This document shows, piece by piece, positions 7,875 to 16,119 of a DNA stretch of 64,000 nucleotides; position 1 is the first letter of the stretch, and each line of letters begins with the position of its first letter. Position numbers and translations under genes: made by a program. Origin of the DNA: an uncultured Allomuricauda sp. (lineage in GTDB: Bacteria; Bacteroidota; Bacteroidia; Flavobacteriales; Flavobacteriaceae). The stretch lies in the NCBI RefSeq assembly GCF_947258355.1, contig NZ_CAMYIC010000036.1, forward strand, positions 21,360 to 85,359, written 5' to 3'. Below the pieces are notes generated by a model. It did not search any database. It had not been told where the DNA came from and saw only the letters and a program-made list of their open reading frames with translations.

Positions 7875-10335
7875 GAACAGAAAAGAAACCTTAGCAATTG
7901 CAGAAAACTGGTTCCAAGAACAAAATTGGCAACCATTCCCTTTTCAAAAAGAGAGTTGGAAAGCTTTTTTGGAGGGCAAACACGGCCTTTTGAATGCCCC
8001 GACGGGAAGTGGCAAAACCTATGCGCTTTGGTTTCCAATCGTGCTCAATTACATCAGAAACCATCCAGATTACAAGACCAAACACAAAAAAGGGTTGAAA
8101 GCCATCTGGATTACCCCATTGCGAGCGCTTTCACAAGAAATAAAACAATCAGCGGAGCGCATTACCCAAGATTTGGGTACACAAATGACCGTTGGTATCC
8201 GTACGGGAGATACTTCTGCAAAAGAACGGGCAAAAATGCGCACCAATATGCCCGATCTATTGATTACCACCCCGGAAAGTTTGCAGTTATTGCTGTCCTC
8301 CAAAGGGTACGCCAAAACTTTTAAGGATTGCTCCGCCATCGTTGTGGATGAGTGGCACGAACTTTTGGGCACTAAACGTGGCATTCAGATGGAATTGGGT
8401 CTGTCCCGATTAAAAACCGTCTGTAAGGATATGCGTATTTGGGGCATATCGGCCACTATTGGAAATTTGGAACAGGCCCGCGAAGTCTTGTTGGGACCTA
8501 CATCCGCAGAATTGGGGAATTCGGTATTGATAAAAGCCAACCTGAACAAAAAAATCACAGTCAAAAGTATTATTCCAAAGGAAATGGAAACCTTTCCTTG
8601 GCGCGGCCATTTGGGATTGCATCTTTTGGATCAGGTAGTGCCCATCATCAACAATAGTAAAACCACTTTGCTCTTTACCAACACCCGAAGCCAATGTGAA
8701 ATCTGGTTTCAAAAAATATTGGAAAAATATCCAGAATTCGCCGGGGAAATGGCGATGCACCATGGTAGCATCAACAAGGAAACCCGATTATGGGTAGAAC
8801 AGGCCATTCGCAACGAAAGCCTTAAAGCAGTGGTCTGTACATCGAGTTTGGACCTTGGAGTTGATTTTGCTCCCGTGGAAACGGTGGTCCAAATCGGAGG
8901 ACCCAAAGGTGTTGCCCGCTTTTTACAACGTGCAGGTCGGAGTGGTCACCGCCCAGGCAAAGAAAGCGTTATCTATTTTCTGCCCACTCATGCCATAGAG
9001 CTGGTCGAAGCTTCGGCCATGCAAAAAGCGGTACTGAACAGCGCTGTGGAAGACCGTATCCCCTATCTGAACAGTTTCGATGTCCTTATTCAATATTTAA
9101 CCACCCTGGCGGTTTCGGATGGGTTTTATCCTGATGAAATCTATCCAGAAATCAAACAAACCTTTTGCTATCAGGCCATTTCAGATGAGCAATGGCAATG
9201 GCTGCTCAATTTTTTGGTAATGGGAAGCCAAAGTCTGAAAAGCTATGATGAATACAAAAAAGTAGAAATCGAGGAAGATGGTAAATTCAAAGTGAACAGC
9301 AGGGCCGTGGCTATGCGGCACCGTTTCCAAATCGGAACCATTGTCGGTGACGCCACGATTTCCGTCCGCTATCAAAAAGGGGGTTACATCGGCAGTATCG
9401 AAGAATATTTTATCTCCAAATTGAGTCCGGGCGATGTATTCACTTTTGCTGGACGAAATTTGGAATTCATCAGAATCAAAGGGATGGCGGCTCATGTTCG
9501 CAATTCCAAAAAAAGGACGAACAAAGTCCCTAGTTGGATGGGGGGACGATTGAGCTTTTCCGCAAAAATGTCCGAATTGTTGCGACAGGAGCTTTACACT
9601 GCTGAGTTGGTATTTTCAAAACAGTCAGAAGAAATCCAAGCTCTGCAACCCATGTTCATCAAACAAAGGGAAGAAAGTATTGTTCCCCAGCCCCATCAAT
9701 TTTTGATTGAAACCTTCAAGACCCGTGATGGCTACCACCATATGTTCTACCCCTTTGAAGGAAGGGCAATCCACGAGGGTATGAGCAGTCTATTGGCCTA
9801 TCGTATCAGTTTGTTGGCACCCATAACGTGCTCCCTTGCCTTCAACGATTATGGTTTTGAATTGCTCTCGGACAGGGAAATCAACATTCAGGAGATTTTG
9901 GACAACAATCTTTTTACTCCAGAATATATGTTGACCGACCTTCAAAAAAGCTTGAATTCCAACGAAATGGCGCGTCGAAAGTTCCGAGACATTGCCGTTA
10001 TCAGCGGTATGGTGTTCACTGGCTATCCAGAAAAAGGAATCAAAATGAAACACCTGCAAAGCAGTTCGGAATTGCTGTTCGATGTTTTCCGTGATTTTGA
10101 GGATGACAACCTGCTCTACCAGCAAGCCTATACCGAAACCTTTGAGCACCAATTGGAAGAAGGTCGTTTGCGCTTAGCCCTGGAAAGAATCGCGCAGCAA
10201 GATATAGTTTGGAAGCAATGTTCACAGCCCACACCCTTATCCTTTCCTATTATTACAGACAGATTGCGGGAAAAATTGTCCAACGAAAAATTGGCGGACC
10301 GTATTAAAAGAATGATGGCTAAATTGACCAAATAA
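7873..10335 (+). CDS. Ligase-associated DEXH-box DNA helicase (Lhr-like)
   Basis: 820-residue superfamily-2 helicase of the Lhr-Core type. Motif I APTGSGKT is at residues 42-49, motif II is DEWH near residue 158, SAT near 192, and motif VI QRAGRSGHRPG near 353. These are followed by the Lhr winged-helix and C-terminal beta-barrel region. Characterised Lhr proteins are ATP-dependent 3'-to-5' translocases that unwind RNA:DNA and damaged duplexes. Length is normal for cassette members (about 800-860). The context of ligase, MBL exonuclease and PdeM identifies it as 'ligase-associated DNA damage response DEXH helicase'. A palindromic repeat lies immediately before its start, so its expression signals may have been altered by that insertion. 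Confidence 0.92.
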   Translation: MNRKETLAIAENWFQEQNWQPFPFQKESWKAFLEGKHGLLNAPTGSGKTYALWFPIVLNYIRNHPDYKTKHKKGLKAIWITPLRALSQEIKQSAERITQDLGTQMTVGIRTGDTSAKERAKMRTNMPDLLITTPESLQLLLSSKGYAKTFKDCSAIVVDEWHELLGTKRGIQMELGLSRLKTVCKDMRIWGISATIGNLEQAREVLLGPTSAELGNSVLIKANLNKKITVKSIIPKEMETFPWRGHLGLHLLDQVVPIINNSKTTLLFTNTRSQCEIWFQKILEKYPEFAGEMAMHHGSINKETRLWVEQAIRNESLKAVVCTSSLDLGVDFAPVETVVQIGGPKGVARFLQRAGRSGHRPGKESVIYFLPTHAIELVEASAMQKAVLNSAVEDRIPYLNSFDVLIQYLTTLAVSDGFYPDEIYPEIKQTFCYQAISDEQWQWLLNFLVMGSQSLKSYDEYKKVEIEEDGKFKVNSRAVAMRHRFQIGTIVGDATISVRYQKGGYIGSIEEYFISKLSPGDVFTFAGRNLEFIRIKGMAAHVRNSKKRTNKVPSWMGGRLSFSAKMSELLRQELYTAELVFSKQSEEIQALQPMFIKQREESIVPQPHQFLIETFKTRDGYHHMFYPFEGRAIHEGMSSLLAYRISLLAPITCSLAFNDYGFELLSDREINIQEILDNNLFTPEYMLTDLQKSLNSNEMARRKFRDIAVISGMVFTGYPEKGIKMKHLQSSSELLFDVFRDFEDDNLLYQQAYTETFEHQLEEGRLRLALERIAQQDIVWKQCSQPTPLSFPIITDRLREKLSNEKLADRIKRMMAKLTK

Positions 10336-10344
10336 CCCAATACT

Positions 10345-10518
10345 TGTTATTCCGTGTGGATACTGAGCGTAGTCGAAGTATGGCTCGTATCTAATCTGTT
10401 TGAGATGCTGAAATAAGTTTAGCATGACGTAAGAAGGTCATTTCGATATGAGGAGGGTAACGACGATTGAGAAATCTAGTTTCAGATTTCTCACACTTAC
10501 TTCGCTCGGTTCGAAATG
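10345..10518. repeat. Composite palindromic repeat copy B
   Basis: A ~175-bp non-coding stretch between helicase and pdeM. It contains ATTCCGTG, TGAGCGTAGTCGAAG, the hairpin ATGCTGAA/TTTAGCAT (loop ATAAG), then TCATTTCGA and CTTCGCTCGGTTCGAAATGAC. The block ATTCCGTG...GAGCG...GTCGAA...GCTGAAA.AAGTT.AGC.TGACG recurs in copy C (11221-11330), so these are divergent copies of one element. Confidence 0.7.
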
Positions 10519-10528
10519 ACATTTGGAC

Positions 10529-10536
10529 TAAATTTG
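10529..10536 (+). promoter_or_regulatory. -7 box (TAAATTTG) of pdeM
   Basis: Perfect TAnnTTTG match 15 bp before the ATG at 10552. It lies just after repeat copy B and supports starting pdeM downstream of it. The motif AATTTGCAGCA here also appears at 7457-7470, after the ligase gene. Confidence 0.6.
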
Positions 10537-10551
10537 CAGCACCCATTACGA

Positions 10552-11184
10552 ATGATCCAAAAAATTAAAATACTAAATCAAGAATTTCAACTCCATCCTT
10601 TGGGCGGGCTATTTTGGGAGGGAAAATCACTCTTGCTGATCAGTGACGTGCATTTGGGGAAGGTGTCCCACTTTAGAAAGTTTGGTGCAGCAGTTCCCAG
10701 AAAAGCCATTCACAAAAACTTTCTACTTCTGGATAAAATAGTGTCCGATTTCGACCCCTTCCAAATCTGTTTTTTGGGCGACCTTTTCCATTCATCCATA
10801 AACAAGGAATGGGAATTGTTCGAAAACTGGGTCGCAAAAACTCCTGCTGAAATTTTATTGGTAGCAGGCAACCACGACATTATTGCTCCGGAAAAGTTCG
10901 AAAAACTGAAAGTTTCCATATTTCCAGAATTAATCATCGACTCTTTCTTATTGACCCATCATCCTGAGGAACGCAAAGGCTGCTTTACATTTTGTGGGCA
11001 TGTTCACCCGTCCATCAAACTCAAAGGTTTTGGCAAGGAACGTATAAAACTGCCCTGCTTTTTCAAATCTAAAAGTCAGATGATTCTCCCAGCTTTTGGC
11101 CAATTCACAGGAACTCATTCCCTCGACCCCAAGGATTCGGACGAGGTTTATGCCATTGTGGAGGACAGTGTTATTAAAGTTTAG
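10552..11184 (+). CDS. pdeM: Ligase-associated metallophosphoesterase PdeM
   Basis: 210-residue calcineurin-like metallophosphoesterase, the fourth member of the repair cassette. All metal motifs are visible in order: SDVHLG, GDLFHS, AGNHD, THHP and CGHVHP. Characterised homologues are Mn-dependent endonuclease/phosphodiesterases acting on single-stranded or damaged DNA. I place the start at 10552. An upstream in-frame ATG at 10516 belongs to the end of a palindromic repeat and precedes the -7 box, so it is probably not used. The gene has its own promoter and is separated from the helicase by repeat copy B, which suggests that the ancestral operon has been split. Confidence 0.88.
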   Translation: MIQKIKILNQEFQLHPLGGLFWEGKSLLLISDVHLGKVSHFRKFGAAVPRKAIHKNFLLLDKIVSDFDPFQICFLGDLFHSSINKEWELFENWVAKTPAEILLVAGNHDIIAPEKFEKLKVSIFPELIIDSFLLTHHPEERKGCFTFCGHVHPSIKLKGFGKERIKLPCFFKSKSQMILPAFGQFTGTHSLDPKDSDEVYAIVEDSVIKV

Positions 11185-11185
11185 A

Positions 11186-11332
11186 TTCTTCACTTTGCTC
11201 AGAATGACATAAGTAAAGACTGTCATTCCGTGCGGATGCTGAGCGTTGGTCATTGAGCGAAGTCGAAATGAGCCGAAGCATAACACGGAATCGCATGAGT
11301 GAGACGCTGAAACAAGTTCAGCGTGACGATAA
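11186..11332. repeat. Composite palindromic repeat copies C and F
   Basis: First a short copy (AGATTCTTCACTTTGCTC then AGAATGACA). Then a longer one from 11221: GTCATTCCGTGCGGATGC, TGAGCGAAGTCGAAATGAG, ACACGGAAT, and a perfect hairpin ACGCTGAA/TTCAGCGT with loop ACAAG. The long copy matches copy B block by block. It fills the gap between pdeM and mfd and contains no plausible gene. Confidence 0.7.
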
Positions 11333-11372
11333 GAAACCCAAAAAAACATTTTCAGTAAAAGTTTCCGCGGTT

Positions 11373-11380
11373 TATCTTTG
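11373..11380 (+). promoter_or_regulatory. -7 box (TATCTTTG) of mfd
   Basis: Perfect TAnnTTTG, 17 bp before the TTG at 11398. It predicts a leader of about a dozen bases and so supports the TTG start of mfd. Confidence 0.65.
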
Positions 11381-11397
11381 CCGCAAAGTTTTTTGGA

Positions 11398-14300
11398 TTG
11401 ACCAAAACCCCGATTTCCCAACTTTTTGAACAGTCTCCCCAAATAGGGAAACTGAGGGATACCATTGCCCAAACTCAAGACAGCCCTTCCGGTTCATCAG
11501 AAAAAATAAATATCAAAGGGCTTGTAGGCTCCTCGCTTTCCTTTGTAATTGCTGAAACTTTCAAATCTACCGATGCTCCATTCTTACTGATATTAAATGA
11601 CAAGGAGGAAGCAGCCTATCATTTGAACGATTTGGAAGAACTCCTGGGTGAAAAGGATGTACTTTTTTATCCTGGTAGCTACCGAAGGCCTTATCAAATT
11701 GAAGAAACGGACAACGCGAATGTTTTGCTTCGCGCCGAAGTACTCAACCGAATAAACTCCAGAAAAAAACCGGCCATCATTGTCACCTATCCCGATGCCC
11801 TTTTTGAAAAAGTGGTCACTCGGAAGGAACTGGACAAGAATACCCAAAAGATAAAGTTGGGCGATGAGATTTCGTTGGATTTTTTGAACGAGGTCCTTTT
11901 TGAGTATCAGTTCAAACGGGTGGATTTTGTGACCGAACCAGGGGAGTTTTCGGTGCGAGGGGGTATTGTGGATGTCTTCTCATTCTCGCATGATGAACCC
12001 TACCGTATCGAGTTTTTCGGGGATGAAGTGGACAGTATCCGAACTTTTGATGTGGAGACACAGCTTTCCACGGACAAAGTGAAGAAAATCACCATCATTC
12101 CAAACGTAGAAAACAAGTTCACCGAAGAAATACGGGAAAGTTTCTTAAAATATATTTCGGGCAACACTGTGGTCTTTGCCAAGAATCCCGCTTTAATCTA
12201 TGATCGCATCGATTCCTTTTTTGAAAAAGCAGAGGAAAGCTTTGCCAAGTTGAGTGAAGAAATCAAACACGCGAAGCCCAAAGAACTGTTTTTGGATTCA
12301 GCTTTGTTAAAAGAGCAGTTGCAGGATTACGTATTCGTTGAAATTGGAAACTCTTCTGTCACTTCGAGCGGAGTCGAGAAGCAGACAGAAGCATCTCCCT
12401 CGACTACGCTCGGGATGACAGCTTCCACAGTCCAGTTCAACACCAAACCCCAACCCTCTTTCAACAAAAAGTTTGACCTACTCATTGAAAACCTCAATGA
12501 TAATCGGGATGCGGGTTACAGCAATTATATTTTCTGTTCCACGGAACAACAGGCCAAGCGTTTTCACGATATTTTTGATGAAGTTGACCAAACGGTCCAT
12601 TATCAGACTATCATTTTTCCATTGTACCAAGGTTTTGTGGACCCGGATTTGAAAATCGCTTGCTATACCGACCATCAAATCTTTGAGCGCTACCACAAGT
12701 TCCATTTAAAGAATGGCTATGCCAAAAAACAGGCCATCACCTTAAAGGAACTCAACAAACTAGAGATTGGGGATTACGTGACCCATATTGACCACGGTAT
12801 CGGAAAGTTCGGCGGGTTGCAAAAAATTGATGTGGAGGGTAAAAAACAGGAAGCCATCAAACTGATTTATGGCGACCGGGACATTTTGTATGTCAGCATC
12901 CATTCGCTGCACAAAATATCCAAATACAACGGTAAGGACGGGGCCCCTCCAAAAATCTTCAAACTAGGTTCCGCTGCTTGGAAAAAACTGAAGCAAAAGA
13001 CCAAGGCCAGGGTCAAAAAAATCGCCTTCGACCTTATTAAAGTCTACGCCAAACGTCGATTGGAAAAAGGATTCCAATATGCGCCTGATAGTTATCTACA
13101 GAACGAATTGGAAGCTTCTTTCCTTTACGAGGACACCCCGGACCAAGAAAAGAGTACCCAAGATGTAAAAAAGGACATGGAAAGCGAGAGACCCATGGAC
13201 AGACTTGTCTGTGGTGACGTAGGGTTTGGGAAAACTGAAGTTGCCATACGTGCAGCATTCAAGGCGGTGGACAACGGCAAGCAGGTTGCTGTTTTGGTCC
13301 CGACTACCATTTTGGCCTTCCAGCATAGCAGAACGTTCAGGGAACGTTTAAAGGAGATGCCCGTAACGGTGGATTACCTCAACCGATTCCGCACCGCAAA
13401 GGAAAAAAAGGATGTTTTGGAGCGCTTGGCCGCTGGCAAAATCGACATCATCATAGGGACGCATCAACTAGTGAACAAAAACGTTCAGTTCAAGGATTTG
13501 GGCTTATTGATAGTGGACGAGGAACAAAAATTCGGGGTTTCTGTGAAGGAAAAACTGCGTTCCATCAAAGAAAATGTGGACGTACTCACCTTAACGGCGA
13601 CACCGATTCCAAGGACACTTCAATTTAGTTTGATGGCCGCGCGTGACCTATCCGTCATCAATACCCCGCCACCGAACAGGTACCCTATCGAAAGTCAGGT
13701 GATCCGGTTGAACGAGGAAATTATCCGAGATGCCATTTCTTACGAAATCCAGAGGGGCGGACAGGTCTTCTTTATCCATAACAGAATTGAAAACATCAAA
13801 GAGGTAGCAGGAATGCTCCAACGCTTGGTTCCCGATGCAAAAATTGGCATCGGTCATGGCCAAATGGAAGGAAAAAAACTGGAGTCCTTGATGCTATCCT
13901 TCATGAACGGTGAGTTTGATGTATTGGTTTCAACCACTATCATTGAAAGTGGGTTGGATGTCACCAATGCCAATACCATTTTTATTCACAACGCCAACAA
14001 CTTTGGATTGAGCGACCTTCATCAAATGCGGGGACGTGTGGGTCGAAGCAATAAAAAGGCTTTCTGTTACTTTATTACCCCACCCTACGAAGTGATGACA
14101 CCCGAAGCGCGTAAACGAATCGAGGCTTTGGAACAATTCACAGACTTGGGAAGTGGCTTTAACATCGCCATGAAGGATTTGGAAATCCGTGGTGCGGGTG
14201 ACCTATTGGGAGGTGAACAAAGTGGTTTCATCAATGAAATTGGATTCGAGACCTATCAAAAAATATTGTCCGAAGCGATTGATGAACTTAAGGAAAATGA

Positions 14301-14835
14301 GTTCAAGGAATTGTATGAGGAAGTTGAGGGCAATAAGGAGAAAGTGTATGTCAAAGAGATGCAGCTCGACACGGATTTTGAACTGCTCTTCCCTGATGAC
14401 TACATCAACAATATCACCGAGCGCTTAAACCTGTACACCCAATTGAACGATGTGGAGGATGAGGAAGGCCTTCAAAAGTTTGAAGCACAACTGGTAGACC
14501 GTTTTGGGGAGTTACCAGAACCAGCAGTTGACTTGATGAACTCGGTTCGTATTAAATGGATTGCCACCCATATTGGTCTGGAAAAAGTTATCATGAAAAA
14601 AGGCAAATTCATCGGTTACTTTATTGCTGACCAACAATCCAGTTTTTACCAAAGTGCCGTATTTACCCAAATATTGCAATATGCGCAAACACATCCGCAA
14701 TTGGTAAAACTCAAGGAAAAGCAGACCCGAAATGGACTCCGGTTGTTGTTGGTGTTTGATAAGATCACCAGCGTGGACAAGGCGTTGAAAGCACTTCTGC
14801 CTTTCACACCTCAAAAAGAGGATATTTCTGTTTAA
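11398..14835 (+). CDS. mfd: Transcription-repair coupling factor Mfd
   Basis: 1145-residue Mfd, which displaces RNA polymerase stalled at DNA lesions and recruits UvrA. The N-terminal UvrB-like domain (about 1-310) includes FYPGSYRRPYQIEE. The CarD-like RNA-polymerase-interaction domain starts near 451 (GDYVTHIDHGIGKF). The translocase domains follow, with GFGKTE near 608 and DEEQKFGV near 706. The C-terminal D7 domain begins near 1000. The start is TTG, as no ATG lies nearby and a perfect -7 box sits 17 bp upstream. Residues ~319-345 are a Ser/Thr-rich low-complexity insert encoded by a palindromic repeat inserted in frame in the linker before the FNTKPQPSFNKKF segment. The stop overlaps the convergent serine-hydrolase gene by 4 bp. 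Confidence 0.95.
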   Translation: MTKTPISQLFEQSPQIGKLRDTIAQTQDSPSGSSEKINIKGLVGSSLSFVIAETFKSTDAPFLLILNDKEEAAYHLNDLEELLGEKDVLFYPGSYRRPYQIEETDNANVLLRAEVLNRINSRKKPAIIVTYPDALFEKVVTRKELDKNTQKIKLGDEISLDFLNEVLFEYQFKRVDFVTEPGEFSVRGGIVDVFSFSHDEPYRIEFFGDEVDSIRTFDVETQLSTDKVKKITIIPNVENKFTEEIRESFLKYISGNTVVFAKNPALIYDRIDSFFEKAEESFAKLSEEIKHAKPKELFLDSALLKEQLQDYVFVEIGNSSVTSSGVEKQTEASPSTTLGMTASTVQFNTKPQPSFNKKFDLLIENLNDNRDAGYSNYIFCSTEQQAKRFHDIFDEVDQTVHYQTIIFPLYQGFVDPDLKIACYTDHQIFERYHKFHLKNGYAKKQAITLKELNKLEIGDYVTHIDHGIGKFGGLQKIDVEGKKQEAIKLIYGDRDILYVSIHSLHKISKYNGKDGAPPKIFKLGSAAWKKLKQKTKARVKKIAFDLIKVYAKRRLEKGFQYAPDSYLQNELEASFLYEDTPDQEKSTQDVKKDMESERPMDRLVCGDVGFGKTEVAIRAAFKAVDNGKQVAVLVPTTILAFQHSRTFRERLKEMPVTVDYLNRFRTAKEKKDVLERLAAGKIDIIIGTHQLVNKNVQFKDLGLLIVDEEQKFGVSVKEKLRSIKENVDVLTLTATPIPRTLQFSLMAARDLSVINTPPPNRYPIESQVIRLNEEIIRDAISYEIQRGGQVFFIHNRIENIKEVAGMLQRLVPDAKIGIGHGQMEGKKLESLMLSFMNGEFDVLVSTTIIESGLDVTNANTIFIHNANNFGLSDLHQMRGRVGRSNKKAFCYFITPPYEVMTPEARKRIEALEQFTDLGSGFNIAMKDLEIRGAGDLLGGEQSGFINEIGFETYQKILSEAIDELKENEFKELYEEVEGNKEKVYVKEMQLDTDFELLFPDDYINNITERLNLYTQLNDVEDEEGLQKFEAQLVDRFGELPEPAVDLMNSVRIKWIATHIGLEKVIMKKGKFIGYFIADQQSSFYQSAVFTQILQYAQTHPQLVKLKEKQTRNGLRLLLVFDKITSVDKALKALLPFTPQKEDISV
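12354..12424. repeat. Palindromic repeat copy D inside mfd
   Basis: CTGTCACTTCGAGCGGAGTC and CCTCGACTACGCTCGGGATG are the arm-like halves of the Flavobacteria-type 'TTCGAGCGGAGTCGA' repeat. The repeat is within the mfd reading frame and is translated as SSVTSSGVEKQ plus TEASPSTTLGMTA without shifting the frame. Confidence 0.75.
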
Positions 14836-15989
14836 AAAGCCTCGTACACTTGCTTTACAAACTCCCCAATTTTTGAAGGTTCCAACCAACGGGTTACAAT
14901 GACCAATCCACTTTTTTGGTCCACCACAATAAAGTTGCCCCCAAAACCAGCAGCATAAAAAACATGTTCGGGAACACCATCCCAGTGACGACCACCTTGC
15001 TGGTTGAGCCACCACATGTAGCCGTAATTCACGTTAGGTATTGAAGGAGTAGTTGCTTTCTTGATCCAATCTTCACTGATAATCTGCTCATCTTCCCATT
15101 TTCCGTTGTTCAAGAACAAGGTTCCAAAACGGGCCATATCCTCTGTGGAAATAAAAAGTCCTGCACCTGAGTGACCACCACCTGTAACAGATTTCATTTT
15201 AATACCATCGACAACCGTCCATGCATTATCGTAACCAAACCAACGCCAAGAAGTGGTGGCGCCTATTTTGTCCATCACTTCTTCTTTGAGGACCATAGGT
15301 ACCGGTTTTCTCCACACATGGGTAAGCGAATAAGCAAGTACGTTAACACGAACGTCGTTGTATTCCATTACGGTACCAGGCTCATTCAGTTTACGGAACT
15401 TCCAATCGTCCAGGCCACCTTCACTTGGTGGACGGTCGGCCCAATCCTTTCCACTCCAAAGTTCACCTGACCAATCGGAGTTCTGTTGCAACAAGTGCTC
15501 CCATGTTATCTTGGAATTATGTTCACCATCAAAAGTACCGTCCCAAATATAATCGACTACTTTGTCCTTAGTATCATTGATTAAACCTTGGTCTTCGGCC
15601 AATCCAGCAACGGTCGATAAAAAACTCTTGGTAACGCTAAAGGTCATGTCCACACGTTTGGTGTCGCCCCAAGAGGCCAAAACATATCCGTTCTTCATAA
15701 CCATACCGGCAGGACCTCCACGCTTTTTTGTCGGACCCAAAACATCATGAAAAGGCTCTTTTTCAAAACCTTTTAAAATGGCAATCCGTAAATCCCTTGA
15801 CCCGGAATATTCGTTGGCATTCGCAAAATCCACAGCCTTGTCCAACTCCGCTTGATCAAACTTAAATTGACCCTTTTCGGCTGTTTTCCAAGTATCGTAG
15901 CGTTCTGGAAAATTGATTTCTTGTGCGTTGGTGTCCAGTGTTGTCGTGAATGCAACAAGAAGAGCTGCTGCAACTAGCATGTTTTTCAT
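14832..15989 (-). CDS. Secreted serine hydrolase (class C beta-lactamase/esterase family)
   Basis: 385-residue serine hydrolase of the penicillin-binding-protein-like fold (Pfam beta-lactamase family). A signal peptide is visible (MKNMLVAAALLVAFTTT, cleavage near NAQ, residues 21-23), so it is exported. The nucleophile motif is SVTK near residue 119. The second-motif tyrosine is probably in MEYNDVRVN near 205. The GGGHSGAGLFISTEDMARFG stretch near 272 is characteristic of the family. Members act as esterases, 6-aminohexanoate-dimer hydrolases or peptidases, and the substrate here is unknown. Resistance to beta-lactams should not be inferred. It is convergent with mfd, with a 4-bp overlap. Confidence 0.8.
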   Translation of the reverse strand: MKNMLVAAALLVAFTTTLDTNAQEINFPERYDTWKTAEKGQFKFDQAELDKAVDFANANEYSGSRDLRIAILKGFEKEPFHDVLGPTKKRGGPAGMVMKNGYVLASWGDTKRVDMTFSVTKSFLSTVAGLAEDQGLINDTKDKVVDYIWDGTFDGEHNSKITWEHLLQQNSDWSGELWSGKDWADRPPSEGGLDDWKFRKLNEPGTVMEYNDVRVNVLAYSLTHVWRKPVPMVLKEEVMDKIGATTSWRWFGYDNAWTVVDGIKMKSVTGGGHSGAGLFISTEDMARFGTLFLNNGKWEDEQIISEDWIKKATTPSIPNVNYGYMWWLNQQGGRHWDGVPEHVFYAAGFGGNFIVVDQKSGLVIVTRWLEPSKIGEFVKQVYEAF

Positions 15990-16087
15990 TTGTCGGAGGT
16001 TTGGTTAAGAAAGGTAGTGATTGTTGCGGAATTTATCGTCAACAATTACACTTAGGATAATTTTTGTAAACACTTATTTTGGATGAG

Positions 16088-16108
16088 ATTCCGTGTCGAG
16101 CACGGAAT
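16088..16108. repeat. Palindromic repeat copy E
   Basis: Perfect hairpin ATTCCGTG-TCGAG-CACGGAAT followed by GACAGT, matching the ATTCCGTG/CACGGAAT parts of copy C. It lies just beyond the 3' end of the minus-strand gene ending at 16120, and may also act as a weak terminator. Confidence 0.65.
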
Positions 16109-16119
16109 GACAGTATTGA

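Noticed and set aside
10516..10551. Longer pdeM start at ATG 10516
   Set aside because: This ATG is part of a palindromic repeat (AAATGACA) and lies before the -7 box at 10529-10536.
10345..11332. CRISPR array
   Set aside because: The repeats are few, irregular in length and spacing, and composed of several different hairpins, with no cas gene nearby.
12354..12424. mfd as a pseudogene because of the repeat
   Set aside because: The frame is preserved and all domains downstream are intact.
14832..15989. Class C beta-lactamase conferring resistance
   Set aside because: SVTK and the family GGG-HSG region are shared by many esterases and hydrolases; nothing marks it as an antibiotic-hydrolysing enzyme.
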